Shown here: in pieces, positions 1-8,098 of the stretch
Position numbering within the stretch: position 1 is the first letter of the stretch
Layout of the letters: the number at the start of each line of letters is the position of its first letter
Origin: Devosia sp. Root413D1
GTDB taxonomy: Bacteria; Pseudomonadota; Alphaproteobacteria; Rhizobiales; Devosiaceae
Length of the DNA: 64,000 bases
NCBI RefSeq assembly: GCF_001425235.1
Contig: NZ_LMEA01000007.1
Location: 392,401 to 456,400 of the forward strand
Reading direction: 5' to 3'
Notes under the pieces: generated by a model
Told to the model about the DNA's origin: nothing
What the model saw: the letters and a program-made list of their open reading frames with translations, nothing else
The model's database searches: none
Program-made: the position numbers and the translations under genes

Positions 1-2
1 TC

Positions 3-446
3 GCGTGGGAACGCGACCTGCAGCCCTTCCTCAGCGGTGAGGCGGCAAGCCGGGCGAACGAGAAGCGCCGGCTCGGTATCGCCGTGCACGAGCTGCTCGA
101 TCGCACGATCGTTGCTGAAATCGACGGCTCGCCGGTCGGCTGGTGCGCCCGGGCGCGCAGCCGTCCCTATATTCCCTACCTGTTCGTCACGCCGTCGCTG
201 CAGAACCAGGGCATCGGCACGCTGCTGCTCCGCCGCATGGAATCGATCATCGAGCTCGAGGGCGCCGACAAGGTGCAGCTCGATACGCTGAGCGACAATG
301 TGCGGGCGGTGAACTTCTACCAGCATCAGGGCTACCGCATCCTGGTGCTGAAGCGCGAAGGCGCCACTGGCAGTGACCCGCAAACCAGCGTCCGGCTGGA
401 AAAACGCCTCTCCCCCTATCGTGGTCCGCTGAACGACGACGAATGA
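3..446 (+). CDS. GNAT-family N-acetyltransferase, 5' truncated by the window edge
   Basis: The reading frame is open from the first bases of the window, so the N-terminus lies outside it and the visible 147 codons are the C-terminal part. The acetyl-CoA binding core is visible: VTPSLQNQGIGTLLL is the GNAT motif A (Q/RxxGxG/A), followed by DTLSDNVRAVNFYQHQGY, the usual C-terminal beta-alpha-beta with the NxxAxxFYxxxGF signature. GNAT enzymes move an acyl group from acyl-CoA to an amine; the substrate cannot be told here. A GTG at 84 could be an internal start, but upstream codons read as normal protein. The stop overlaps the next gene by 4 bp (ATGA), implying translational coupling. Confidence 0.85.
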   Translation, partial: AWERDLQPFLSGEAASRANEKRRLGIAVHELLDRTIVAEIDGSPVGWCARARSRPYIPYLFVTPSLQNQGIGTLLLRRMESIIELEGADKVQLDTLSDNVRAVNFYQHQGYRILVLKREGATGSDPQTSVRLEKRLSPYRGPLNDDE

Positions 447-949
447 GGCGGATCCTGCTGACCGGGATGTCAGCCACCGGCAAATCGACCATCACGGCGG
501 CAATTGCCGCCCGCGGCTACAAGGCTGTCGATCTCGATTCCGATGCCTGGTCGCACTGGGTCGACGTCGTCGAGGATAACGCGCCGGGAACGCCGGTCGA
601 GGCCGGACGCGACTGGGTCTGGCGCGACGACCGCGTCGGAAAGCTGCTGGCGGAGGAGGGCGCCGACATCCTGGTGATCAGCGGCTGTTCGCCCAACCAG
701 GGGCAGTTCTACCCGCAACTCGATGCAGTGGTGCTGCTGAGCGCGCCCGAGCCCGTCGTGGCGATGCGGCTCGCGGCCCGAACGGGCAACAGTTACGGCA
801 AAGGTGTGGGTGAGACGGAGCGTGTTCTCGAACTGATCCGTGAGGTGGAGCCGATCCTGCGGGATGGTGCGACTCACGAGATCGATACCAGCGGCGCCTT
901 CGACGACGTGCTGGACGCCGTGCTCCGCGTCGTCGATCCGCGCTCGTGA
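443..949 (+). CDS. Small P-loop nucleotide kinase (AAA/shikimate-kinase-like)
   Basis: A 168-residue protein with an N-terminal Walker A loop GMSATGKST (residues 8-16) and a D-L-D-S-D segment after beta strand 2 typical of small P-loop kinases such as gluconate, shikimate or nucleoside kinases. A late Arg-rich stretch (MRLAARTGN) could be the lid. It probably phosphorylates a small molecule or nucleoside with ATP, but nothing fixes the substrate. The start overlaps the acetyltransferase stop as ATGA, so the two are likely co-transcribed and coupled. The next gene follows after about 145 bp with no obvious terminator. Confidence 0.75.
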   Translation: MRRILLTGMSATGKSTITAAIAARGYKAVDLDSDAWSHWVDVVEDNAPGTPVEAGRDWVWRDDRVGKLLAEEGADILVISGCSPNQGQFYPQLDAVVLLSAPEPVVAMRLAARTGNSYGKGVGETERVLELIREVEPILRDGATHEIDTSGAFDDVLDAVLRVVDPRS

Positions 950-1095
950 CGGTTCGGAGAGCCGGTTCCGGGCAATCGCAGAGCCATCGCGCTCTGTCAG
1001 CGGCATGGATTTGCCGAAGTTTGGCGCGCAGAGAAGTTTTCTGCAGCGCTCGGCTATGCCATAGACAAAGTCGGAATGAACAAGAGCCTTAGCCC

Positions 1096-2595
1096 ATGAC
1101 CCTTATCGATACTCGCACGCCCAACCCCAAGAGCTTCATCCAGGGAGCAACCGGGGACTGGGAGATCGTCATCGGCATGGAAGTGCATGCGCAGGTGACC
1201 TCGGAGAGCAAGCTGTTCTCGGGCTCGTCGACCGAATTTGGCTCGCCGCCGAACTCCAATGTCAGCTTCGTCGACGCGGCGATGCCCGGCATGCTGCCGG
1301 TGATCAACGACGAGTGCGTGCGTCAGGCGGTGCGGACGGGGCTCGGGCTGAAGGCCAAGATCAACAAGCGCTCGATCTTCGACCGGAAAAACTACTTCTA
1401 TCCGGACCTGCCGCAGGGCTACCAGATTTCCCAGTTCAAGGACCCGATCGTCGGCGAGGGCTCGGTGTTCCTCGACATGGGCGGCGAGCGGATCGAGATC
1501 GGCATCGAACGGCTGCACCTCGAGCAGGATGCCGGCAAGTCGATCCACGACCAGCACCCTTCCATGAGCTTCGTCGACCTGAACCGCTCGGGCGTGGCGC
1601 TGATGGAGATCGTTTCGAAGCCTGACCTGCGCAACTCGGAAGAGGCCAAGATCTACCTCGGCAAGCTGCGCAGCATCCTGCGCTACCTCGGCACCTGCGA
1701 TGGCAACATGGAGCAGGGCTCGATGCGCGCCGACATCAACGTCTCGGTGCGCAAGCCCGGCGGCGAGTTTGGCACGCGCTGCGAGATCAAGAACGTCAAC
1801 TCGATCCGCTTCGCCGGCCAGGCCATCGAGTTCGAGGCGCGCCGCCAGATCGATATCCTCGAGGCCGGCGGCTCGATCGACCAGGAGACTCGGCTCTACG
1901 ACCCCAAGACCGGCGAGACGCGCTCGATGCGTTCGAAGGAAGAAGCGCACGACTACCGCTACTTCCCCGATCCGGACCTGCTGCCGCTGGAGTTCGACCA
2001 GGCCTTCATCGACGATCTGGCGCAGCATTTGCCGGAACTGCCCGATGAGAAGGAAGCGCGCTTCGTTTCCGAGTACGGCGTGACGCCCTACGACGCGATG
2101 GTGCTGACACTGGAGCGCGAGACGGCCGACTATTACGAGGCCGCGGTGAAGTTCGGCAGCACCAAACGCGACGGCAAGGCGGTGGCCAACCTCGTCACCG
2201 GCGATATCGCAGCCTATGCCAACAGCCAGGGTCTCTCGGCCTTTGAGACGCATATCAAGCCATATCAGATCGCCGGCATCGTCGATCTCGTGGCAGCCGG
2301 GACCATTTCGTCCAAGGGCGCCAAGGACCTGCTGCAGGTGATCATCGCCGAGGAGCCCGAGGGCGAGCCGGCCGATCTCGTCGAGCGGCGCGGCATGAAG
2401 CAGGTGACCGACCTCGGCGCCATCGAGAAGGTGGTCGACGAGATCATCGCCGCCAACCCGGACCAGGTGGCCAAGGTACAGGCGAAGCCCACTTTGATCG
2501 GCTGGTTCGTCGGACAGGCGATGAAGGCCTCGGGTGGCAAGGCCAACCCGCAGGCGCTGAACGAGATTCTGAAAAGGAAACTCGGGCTCGAATAG
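1096..2595 (+). CDS. gatB: Aspartyl/glutamyl-tRNA amidotransferase subunit B
   Basis: GatB of the GatCAB amidotransferase, which turns Asp-tRNA(Asn) and/or Glu-tRNA(Gln) into the amidated forms. The protein is 499 residues, normal for the family. The N-terminal kinase-like domain starts with [13 protein letters not shown], and diagnostic segments include [19 protein letters not shown] and the NVNS/TRLYDP region. The C-terminal third is the helical and YqeY-like tail that grips the tRNA elbow. GatA and GatC are not adjacent here. The first Met follows an AAGAG-like ribosome site; the next in-frame Met lies inside the conserved IGMEVHA motif, so 1096 is preferred. A non-discriminating AspRS is encoded at 16.9 kb, fitting this pathway. 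Confidence 0.98.
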   Translation: MTLIDTRTPNPKSFIQGATGDWEIVIGMEVHAQVTSESKLFSGSSTEFGSPPNSNVSFVDAAMPGMLPVINDECVRQAVRTGLGLKAKINKRSIFDRKNYFYPDLPQGYQISQFKDPIVGEGSVFLDMGGERIEIGIERLHLEQDAGKSIHDQHPSMSFVDLNRSGVALMEIVSKPDLRNSEEAKIYLGKLRSILRYLGTCDGNMEQGSMRADINVSVRKPGGEFGTRCEIKNVNSIRFAGQAIEFEARRQIDILEAGGSIDQETRLYDPKTGETRSMRSKEEAHDYRYFPDPDLLPLEFDQAFIDDLAQHLPELPDEKEARFVSEYGVTPYDAMVLTLERETADYYEAAVKFGSTKRDGKAVANLVTGDIAAYANSQGLSAFETHIKPYQIAGIVDLVAAGTISSKGAKDLLQVIIAEEPEGEPADLVERRGMKQVTDLGAIEKVVDEIIAANPDQVAKVQAKPTLIGWFVGQAMKASGGKANPQALNEILKRKLGLE

Positions 2596-2603
2596 GAGGG
2601 GCG

Positions 2604-2897
2604 ATGGCTAGCGGATACTGGGTCGTCAATCTCGAGGTCACCGACCCCGAGGTCTATAAGCAGTATCAGGCGTTCGTTCGGCCCTTCCTCGCCGCCAATG
2701 ACGGCCGGTTCATCGTCCGTGGCGGTCAGCAAAGCGTCGTCGAGGGCACGGTCGGGCCTCGCGTCGTGGTTGTCGAGTTCCCCAGCTACGAGCACGCGCT
2801 GCGTGCCTACCACTCCCAGGAATACCAGCAGGGCATGCAGGCCCGCCTCGGCGCGAGTTCCGCCAATTTCGCCATCGTCGAAGGGTTTGACGGCTGA
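2604..2897 (+). CDS. DUF1330 family protein
   Basis: A 97-residue protein matching the DUF1330 ferredoxin-like fold: it opens with GYWVVNLEVTDPEVYKQYQ and contains the typical VVVVEFPSYEHALRAYHSQEYQ helix and FAIVEGFDG ending. Members are small dimeric alpha/beta-barrel proteins with no settled function. It starts 8 bp after the gatB stop behind a strong GGAGGGG ribosome site, so it is probably in the gatB transcript. Confidence 0.88.
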   Translation: MASGYWVVNLEVTDPEVYKQYQAFVRPFLAANDGRFIVRGGQQSVVEGTVGPRVVVVEFPSYEHALRAYHSQEYQQGMQARLGASSANFAIVEGFDG

Positions 2898-2983
2898 TCC
2901 GCTGTGGGATCGCTACGAAGCCGTTTCGGAACCCTCGCCGTCGCAGACCGTTGACGAAAACCACCCCGTCTACGGAGGCAGCC

Positions 2984-3469
2984 ATGTCGGTGCTCAATCG
3001 TGTTCTGTTCAATGTCCTCTGCAAGGACCTCGCTGACAGCACCAGGTTCTACAAGGAGCTGTTCGGGCTCGAGACGATCTATGACAGCGACTGGTTCGTC
3101 GTGCTCACCCCCAAGGGCCAGGCGAACGTCCAGATTGGGCTGATCGACCAGATGAGCCAGTTCACGCCGCGCCATGCCTGGGGCATGCACGAGGGAACCT
3201 ACCTCACCTTCGAGGTCGATGACGTGTTCGAGGTGCTCGACCGCGCCCGGGCCATGGGCGCCGACGTGGTGTCGGAGGCTATTGCGCTGGACTATGGCCA
3301 GACCCGCGGGCTGATCCGCGACCTCAACGGCATGGTGATCGATGTGTCGACGCCAACCGCGCAACTCGCCATGCGCGAGGACGTGGTCATCGAGGACGTC
3401 GGTCGCGATACCGCCATCGACCAGCAGCAACCTGGAGACCGCGACGCCATCTCCAGGCCGGTCTGGTAG
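2984..3469 (+). CDS. VOC-family (glyoxalase/dioxygenase-fold) protein
   Basis: A 161-residue vicinal-oxygen-chelate fold protein. It begins LNRVLFNVLCKDLADSTRFYKELFGLETIYDSDWFVVL, the usual first beta-alpha-beta-beta-beta module, and has a second module ending in IRDLNGMVIDVSTP. The family holds glyoxalases, ring-cleaving dioxygenases and antibiotic-binding proteins, and the substrate is not evident. An in-frame start exists at 2951, but the ATG at 2984 has GGAGG seven bases upstream and precedes the conserved fold directly, so it is chosen. It converges tail to tail with the next gene, two bases from its stop. Confidence 0.85.
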   Translation: MSVLNRVLFNVLCKDLADSTRFYKELFGLETIYDSDWFVVLTPKGQANVQIGLIDQMSQFTPRHAWGMHEGTYLTFEVDDVFEVLDRARAMGADVVSEAIALDYGQTRGLIRDLNGMVIDVSTPTAQLAMREDVVIEDVGRDTAIDQQQPGDRDAISRPVW

Positions 3470-3470
3470 C

Positions 3471-4055
3471 TCAGACGGGCTTACCCACCGTCATCGCGGC
3501 GCGAAACTCCGGATCGGGGTCGAGCCAGGTGGATTCCGGCATCGCGCCGACGGCATCGAAATAGCGGCTCATGAAGCTGCGATAGGCGGCGCAGAACGCT
3601 ATGTCGGCGATCTCGCGATCAGTGAAGCCGTGCTTACGCAGCGCCTCGATGTCGCCCTCGGTGATGAGGCTGGCGTCACGCGCGACCTGCTCGGCATAGG
3701 CCAGCATGGCCACGGTCTTCGCCGCGAGGCCGGCGCTGCGGAAATCGTGCTGGATGGCGAGCACCTTCTCCTTCGAGCCCAGGTCGCTGACCAGCAGCTT
3801 GGCGTAGACATGCGAGCAATAGCTCGAGGGAATCTGCTTGGCTGCGACCAGCGTGATCAGCCGCCAGCTGACCAGCCCGAGCGAGAAGTTGTTCCGCGCC
3901 GCATGCAGCAGGTGCTCGACCATCGGGGCGATGTGCGGCAGGGCGGTCCAGCATTTGGTGCCTTCCATCACGAAGCCCAGCGCCGCCGCTTCGGTCTGGT
4001 AGATATCGGCAATGGCGCCGGTCGCGTCTTTCTCGTCGATGGTTCCGATGAACAC
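3471..4055 (-). CDS. Carboxymuconolactone decarboxylase/AhpD-like protein
   Basis: A 194-residue all-helical protein of the CMD/AhpD superfamily, peroxidase-related branch. Recognisable pieces are SLGLVSWRLITLVAAKQIPSSYCSHVYAKLL, the segment that carries the redox CxxC in AhpD, and ITEGDIEALRKHGFTDREIADIAFCAAYRSFMSRYFDAVG at the C-terminal side. Only the second Cys of the usual CxxC is present (SSYC), so a disulfide-cycling peroxidase mechanism is doubtful. The closest neighbours are VOC-fold proteins on either side. Function beyond the family is unknown. Confidence 0.8.
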   Translation of the reverse strand: MFIGTIDEKDATGAIADIYQTEAAALGFVMEGTKCWTALPHIAPMVEHLLHAARNNFSLGLVSWRLITLVAAKQIPSSYCSHVYAKLLVSDLGSKEKVLAIQHDFRSAGLAAKTVAMLAYAEQVARDASLITEGDIEALRKHGFTDREIADIAFCAAYRSFMSRYFDAVGAMPESTWLDPDPEFRAAMTVGKPV

Positions 4056-4120
4056 CGGTGGCCTCCTCAGGTCATATGATGACTAGGGGTGGAGCAGGTC
4101 ACCTGAACCGTGGCTGAACG

Positions 4121-4474
4121 CTAGTCGGTATGGCTGAGGATGTTCACCAGGCGCCCAAACGGATCGCGGACATAGAAGCGACGGACGCCCCATGGTTCGT
4201 CGACAGGGCCGTACTCAACGGCAAATCCGGCGGCGCGAATCTTGGCGAAGGTAGCCTCGAGATCATCTACCTCGATCGAGAGATCCGGCACCGGCGTGCC
4301 GGATCCACCCTCACCGGCGACGCTTACCTGCACGCTCATCTGCGCCGACGAGCCATAGGTGACGATCCAGCCGTGATCCATCAGCTGGTCCAGCCCGAGC
4401 ACATCGCCGTAGAACCGCTTGGCGGCAGACAGGTCGTCGGCCGCGATGTTTGCGACGATGCGCTTGACTGTCAC
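4121..4474 (-). CDS. VOC-family protein, GTG start
   Basis: A 117-residue single-domain VOC protein: VKRIVANIAADDLSAAKRFYGDVLGLDQLMDHGWIVTYG at the start and GVRRFYVRDPFGRLVNILSHTD at the end, typical of the bleomycin-resistance/glyoxalase type. Metal-binding residues cannot be assigned with confidence. The start is GTG and overlaps the stop of the upstream EamA transporter gene by 4 bp (GTGA on the minus strand), so the two are translationally coupled. It may act on the same compound that the transporter exports. Confidence 0.85.
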   Translation of the reverse strand: MTVKRIVANIAADDLSAAKRFYGDVLGLDQLMDHGWIVTYGSSAQMSVQVSVAGEGGSGTPVPDLSIEVDDLEATFAKIRAAGFAVEYGPVDEPWGVRRFYVRDPFGRLVNILSHTD

Positions 4475-5361
4475 GCCGGCGCCTTGCGCCAGCCCTTGAC
4501 CAGCCGGCCGTCGATGAAAACGAGACCGAGGAAGATCACGATGATGCCGAGGATGTGGATCAGCTCGAAGCGTTCGTGGAGGATCAGCACGCCGAGCAGG
4601 ATCGCCGAAATCGGCGTGATGAAGGTGTTGAGCGACAGGTTGGTGGCGCCGACCCGCGGCAACAGCCAGTAGACCAGGAGGAAGCTGAAGCTGGTCGAGA
4701 ACACCGAGATGCCGAACAGTGCGCCCCAGGTCTCGGGGCGGGTGATGATCGGGATGCCGGAGAAGAACAGCGCGATGGGAACCGAGATCAGCGCGGCGCC
4801 GGTGAGCGAGGCCGAGGCCACGGCATAGGGCTCCACCTTGGCGAAGCGGCGGGCATAGTTGAGGGTCAGCGCGTAGCAGAGCGTCGCGATGAACGCGGCG
4901 AGGAGGCCGATGATCTGGGCCGAGGCGCCGACGCCGAGCGAGGGCAGGGCGAGGATCACCGCGCCGGCAAAGCCGATGGCGACGCCGGCCACCTTATTCC
5001 AGCTGGCTTTCTCACCACCCGGCCAGAGCTGGGAGACGATCACCGTGGTCATCGGGGTCATGCCGTTGATGACGCCGACGATCGAGCTCGCGACGGTCTG
5101 CTCTGCGAACGGGAACAGCGCGAAAGGGATGGCGTAATTGAGGATGCCGAGGATGAGGAACTGCCAGTAGAGGTTCGGATCGGTCGGCAGTTTCTTGCGG
5201 GTAGCGAAGAACACCAGCCAGCAGATGGCGGCGCCGATGCTGACCCGTCCGGCGGCTACCCAGAGCGGGCTGATCTCGCGGATCAGGATCGCGTTGAACA
5301 GGAACGAACAGCCCCAGACGGCGCCGAGCAGGATGATGAGCAGCCAGTATTGCAGTTTCAT
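4471..5361 (-). CDS. EamA/DMT-family membrane transporter
   Basis: A 296-residue inner-membrane protein with about ten hydrophobic segments arranged as two EamA repeats. The first begins YWLLIILLGAVWGCSFLFNAILIREISPLWVAAGRVSIGA and the second includes LLPRVGATNLSLNTFITPISAILLGVLILHE, the classic DMT signature region. Members mostly export amino acids or other metabolites. The frame is open further upstream, but the ATG at 5361 has AAGGAG eight bases ahead and starts the first membrane helix, so it is preferred. It lies 13 bp downstream of the tautomerase gene and is coupled to the VOC gene. Confidence 0.9.
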   Translation of the reverse strand: MKLQYWLLIILLGAVWGCSFLFNAILIREISPLWVAAGRVSIGAAICWLVFFATRKKLPTDPNLYWQFLILGILNYAIPFALFPFAEQTVASSIVGVINGMTPMTTVIVSQLWPGGEKASWNKVAGVAIGFAGAVILALPSLGVGASAQIIGLLAAFIATLCYALTLNYARRFAKVEPYAVASASLTGAALISVPIALFFSGIPIITRPETWGALFGISVFSTSFSFLLVYWLLPRVGATNLSLNTFITPISAILLGVLILHERFELIHILGIIVIFLGLVFIDGRLVKGWRKAPA

Positions 5362-5374
5362 CGGTACGGCTCCT

Positions 5375-5761
5375 TCAGACTTCGACCTTGAAGCCGAGTT
5401 CGATATCAACGGCGGCCTTGCCACCCAGCCCCCAGTTCTCGCGCGGCACGTCGTGCAGCACAACCTTTAGATCGGACGGAGCAATGCCGAAGACGCCGAG
5501 CTCGCTGACCAGCGCGGCATAGAGCCGGCGCTTGGCGTCCACCGAGCGGCCGCTGAACATCGTGATCTCAAGAACGGTGTAGTTGACACTCTTGCCGTCG
5601 GGCGGCGCGAAGGCATGCGCGGGATATTCGATGATCCGGATGTCACGATCCTGCTCCGGGATGCGGATGCCCTCGACCAGCGCGCGCTGCACCGCGGCGA
5701 TCAGCGCCGCATGGCGATCGCCGATCCAGCCGGCGCGGGTTTCAAGTCGTGTCGATGGCAT
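5375..5761 (-). CDS. Tautomerase-superfamily (4-oxalocrotonate tautomerase-like) protein
   Basis: A 128-residue protein with Pro directly after the initiator Met (MPSTRLETRAGW), the residue that serves as catalytic base in the tautomerase superfamily after Met removal. The motif YPAHAFAPPDGKSVNYTVLEITMFSGRS followed by KRRLYAALVSELGVFGIAPSDLKVVLHDVPRENWGLGG resembles the malonate-semialdehyde-decarboxylase/OCT2 type. An in-frame start exists upstream at 5929, but the ATG at 5761 has GAGGA upstream and exposes the proline, so it is chosen. Gene order tautomerase, EamA, VOC suggests one small operon. Confidence 0.85.
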   Translation of the reverse strand: MPSTRLETRAGWIGDRHAALIAAVQRALVEGIRIPEQDRDIRIIEYPAHAFAPPDGKSVNYTVLEITMFSGRSVDAKRRLYAALVSELGVFGIAPSDLKVVLHDVPRENWGLGGKAAVDIELGFKVEV

Positions 5762-5922
5762 CGGGTATCCTCGAGAAGGCCGGAACATGGACCACAAAGC
5801 AGAGTCGCGTCGAACCGATTTTGACGATGGGTCCGATCGATTCCCGTGATGGCAGCGTTTCGTCCACCTCTGGTCTCGGCGGCGCCCGTACCTACATAGC
5901 CGGCGGATGGAGGGCCGCCAGC

Positions 5923-6471
5923 ATGACATTGAGACTGATGGGCGCCAACCCGTGCGTGACGCTCTACGACGGAGGCAGGGCCACTGCTTACGCCTCGGTT
6001 TGGCGGGTGGACTGGTCGCTGCGCGGCAAGGGACACGCCCTCGTGCTCGGGACGCCGCAGTGCACCCGCATCATCGGACCTGATCGCGAACTCGGGGCGT
6101 GGCTCGGTGCGGAGTTCAATCGACACATCAGGAGCGTCAGTGCCGGCATTGCCTGGCGCGAGCCGGAATTCACGTTGGCGCCGGTTCGCTTCGAGCTCGA
6201 CCTCGATACTGGTTTGCGGGCATCGGCCGGCGACGTGACGGTGGAGATATCCGGGCCGATCGAACGCTATCTCACCCGCAAGGACGACTACGACCTCGGG
6301 GGCACGCCCAACATCCTCTCCACCGTGTGGATCCCTTGCCGCGACGGCTCGATCAGCGTCGGTGGCAGCCCACTGGCTGGTGCCATCAAGCTCGACGAGG
6401 CGCAGCCGCTGTCGAGTGCCTTCATTGCCGAGGCCGAAGTGTGGTGCACGGCGGACCACCCGAGGAAGTAA
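5923..6471 (+). CDS. Conserved hypothetical protein
   Basis: I do not recognise this 182-residue protein. It has no signal peptide and no membrane segment. The sequence is rich in beta-type stretches (CVTLYDGGRATAYASVWRVDWSLRGKGHALVLG, RFELDLDTGLRASAGDVTVEISGP), suggesting a compact beta-sandwich or barrel. Three cysteines are scattered. Several upstream in-frame starts exist, but they overlap the divergent tautomerase gene; the ATG at 5923 has GGAGGG 8 bases upstream. Composition matches neighbours, so it is probably a real chromosomal gene. Confidence 0.6.
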   Translation: MTLRLMGANPCVTLYDGGRATAYASVWRVDWSLRGKGHALVLGTPQCTRIIGPDRELGAWLGAEFNRHIRSVSAGIAWREPEFTLAPVRFELDLDTGLRASAGDVTVEISGPIERYLTRKDDYDLGGTPNILSTVWIPCRDGSISVGGSPLAGAIKLDEAQPLSSAFIAEAEVWCTADHPRK

Positions 6472-6499
6472 TAGGCTTGCGATGGTCCCTCGAACGGAG

Positions 6500-6519
6500 A
6501 TATGTTAGTACTTACATAT
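6500..6519. promoter_or_regulatory. Inverted repeat, likely operator of the MarR-GNAT gene
   Basis: The sequence ATATGTTAGTACTTACATAT is a 20-bp inverted repeat, perfect except for one symmetric T/T pair, with a central AGTACT. It ends 19 bp before the ATG of a MarR-family gene and is AT-rich within GC-rich surroundings. MarR proteins bind palindromes of about this length overlapping their own promoters, so autoregulation is the natural reading. This is inferred from position and symmetry only. Confidence 0.7.
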
Positions 6520-6538
6520 ATCGTTGCAGGAGCCAGGA

Positions 6539-7501
6539 ATGACCTATCTCGGCGATATGGGGCTGCTCTCGCTGGGCAGCCAGCTCAAGGCGATCAGCGA
6601 CCAGCTCTACGCCATGGCCGATGAGGTCTACGGACGGCACGGCATTGAGCTGCAGGCACGCTGGTTCCCGATTCTCCGACTGCTGCACGATCGCGGGCCG
6701 ATGACGGTGGGCGAGATCGGGAGCGCGGTCGGCCAGACCCATTCCGCCATCAGCCAGCTGACCACGCGCCTGGTCCGCGACGGCTGGGTGAACACGGCGA
6801 GCGACGCCGGTGACCGCCGGACCCGACGGCTGACTCTGACGGCGAAGGCCGAGACCGCGCTGCAGACGGCCAAACCGCTGTGGCGCGCGATCCGCGACGC
6901 GCTGGAGGAGCGAGTCGCCGGCGCCGGGTTAGATCCGGCGACGCTGCTGGCCGGGCTGGAGCAGGTGGCGGCGCCGGGGCTGGCCGACCTCATCACGGCG
7001 AAGGCACGCGCCTACAGCCAGGAGACGGTGCGGATCGTGCCGCTCAGCCCGCAACTGCGCACGCATTTCTACCGGCTCAACGCCATCTGGCTGGAGCGCT
7101 ACTTCGTGCTCGAGCCCTATGACATCGAGGTGATGTCGCACCCAGAGGCGATCGTCGAGCACGGTGGCGCGGTGCTGTTCGCACTGCTTGGCGATGCCGT
7201 AGTCGGGACCTGCGCCCTGAAGCAACATGCGCCCGGCGAGTACGAGCTGACCAAGATGGGGGTCGATCCCGCAGTGCAGGGCGTCGGCATTGGCAGGAAG
7301 CTGATCGAGGCGGCGATTACCGAGTTCGAGCGGCTCGGTGGCGCCGAGCTGTTCCTCGAGACCAATACGCGGCTCGAGTCGGCGATCCACCTCTACGAGC
7401 GGACCGGCTTCGAGCATCAGCCGGCGATCCGCGAAGGCTCGCCTTACGATCGGGCCAATGTCTACATGATCTGGCGCGGTCGCTCAGCGATTGCCGCTTG
7501 A
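6539..7501 (+). CDS. MarR-type regulator fused to a GNAT acetyltransferase domain
   Basis: A 320-residue two-domain protein. Residues about 20-130 form a MarR winged helix: MTVGEIGSAVGQTHSAISQLTTRLVRDGWV is the helix-turn-helix and DAGDRRTRRLTLT the wing. Residues about 165-315 form a GNAT domain with motif A VDPAVQGVGIGRKL and the C-terminal LETNTRLESAIHLYERTGF. MarR-GNAT fusions are known; the acetyltransferase part may sense or modify a ligand, coupling catalysis to DNA binding. The ATG at 6539 with AGGAG upstream is preferred to one five codons earlier. The inverted repeat at 6500-6519 is the likely operator. The target genes are unknown. Confidence 0.9.
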   Translation: MTYLGDMGLLSLGSQLKAISDQLYAMADEVYGRHGIELQARWFPILRLLHDRGPMTVGEIGSAVGQTHSAISQLTTRLVRDGWVNTASDAGDRRTRRLTLTAKAETALQTAKPLWRAIRDALEERVAGAGLDPATLLAGLEQVAAPGLADLITAKARAYSQETVRIVPLSPQLRTHFYRLNAIWLERYFVLEPYDIEVMSHPEAIVEHGGAVLFALLGDAVVGTCALKQHAPGEYELTKMGVDPAVQGVGIGRKLIEAAITEFERLGGAELFLETNTRLESAIHLYERTGFEHQPAIREGSPYDRANVYMIWRGRSAIAA

Positions 7502-8098
7502 TCAGCCGGCGAAGCTGACTTCGCCGCGCGCCAACATGGCCAGTGCATCGGGGTAGGCAATGTGCTCCTCAACGAGGATGCGGGCGCCCAGCGTCTCCGC
7601 AGTGTCGCCGGGGAGGATCGGGACGCGGCGCTGCAGGATGGTGGGCCCTTCGTCCGTGCCCGCTGTGACGAAATGTACCGTGCAGCCGCTTTCGCTGTCG
7701 CCGGCGTCGAGCGCCTGCTGCTGCGGATGGAGGCCCTTGTGCAGTGGCAGCAGCGCGGGGTGAACGTTGAGCATCCGGCCCTGCCACTTCTCGGTGAACT
7801 CAGGCGTGAACAGGCGCATGAAGCCGGCGAGCGCGATGAAATCGGGCCGCCAGAGCTTCAGCACGTCCGACAAGGCCAGCTCGAACCCGGTACGGCTCGG
7901 ATAGTCCTTATGCCAGCGCCAGGCCGTGGCGATGCCCTGGCCGGCGGCGATCTGCAGCCCGCCGGCATCCGGCTTGTTGGCGAACACGCCGACGATCTCA
8001 GCCGGATAGTCGGGCGCCTTGGCGGCCTCGATCAGCGCGGTCATGTTCGACCCGCGACCGGAAATCAGTATGGCGACACGCTTTTTCGGCTCAGTCAC
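7502..8098 (-). CDS. purN: Phosphoribosylglycinamide formyltransferase (PurN)
   Basis: GAR transformylase, third step of purine synthesis, transferring the formyl group of 10-formyl-THF to GAR. The 198-residue protein has the phosphate loop SGRGSNM (residues 13-19), and the catalytic triad is readable as N111 and H113 (NVHPALLP) and D149 (TDEGP). The frame is open to 8173, but the GTG at 8098 gives the normal N-terminus and overlaps the upstream kinase gene by 8 bp. It is the last gene of a purM, kinase, purN minus-strand operon and ends one base from the convergent MarR-GNAT gene. Confidence 0.96.
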   Translation of the reverse strand: MTEPKKRVAILISGRGSNMTALIEAAKAPDYPAEIVGVFANKPDAGGLQIAAGQGIATAWRWHKDYPSRTGFELALSDVLKLWRPDFIALAGFMRLFTPEFTEKWQGRMLNVHPALLPLHKGLHPQQQALDAGDSESGCTVHFVTAGTDEGPTILQRRVPILPGDTAETLGARILVEEHIAYPDALAMLARGEVSFAG

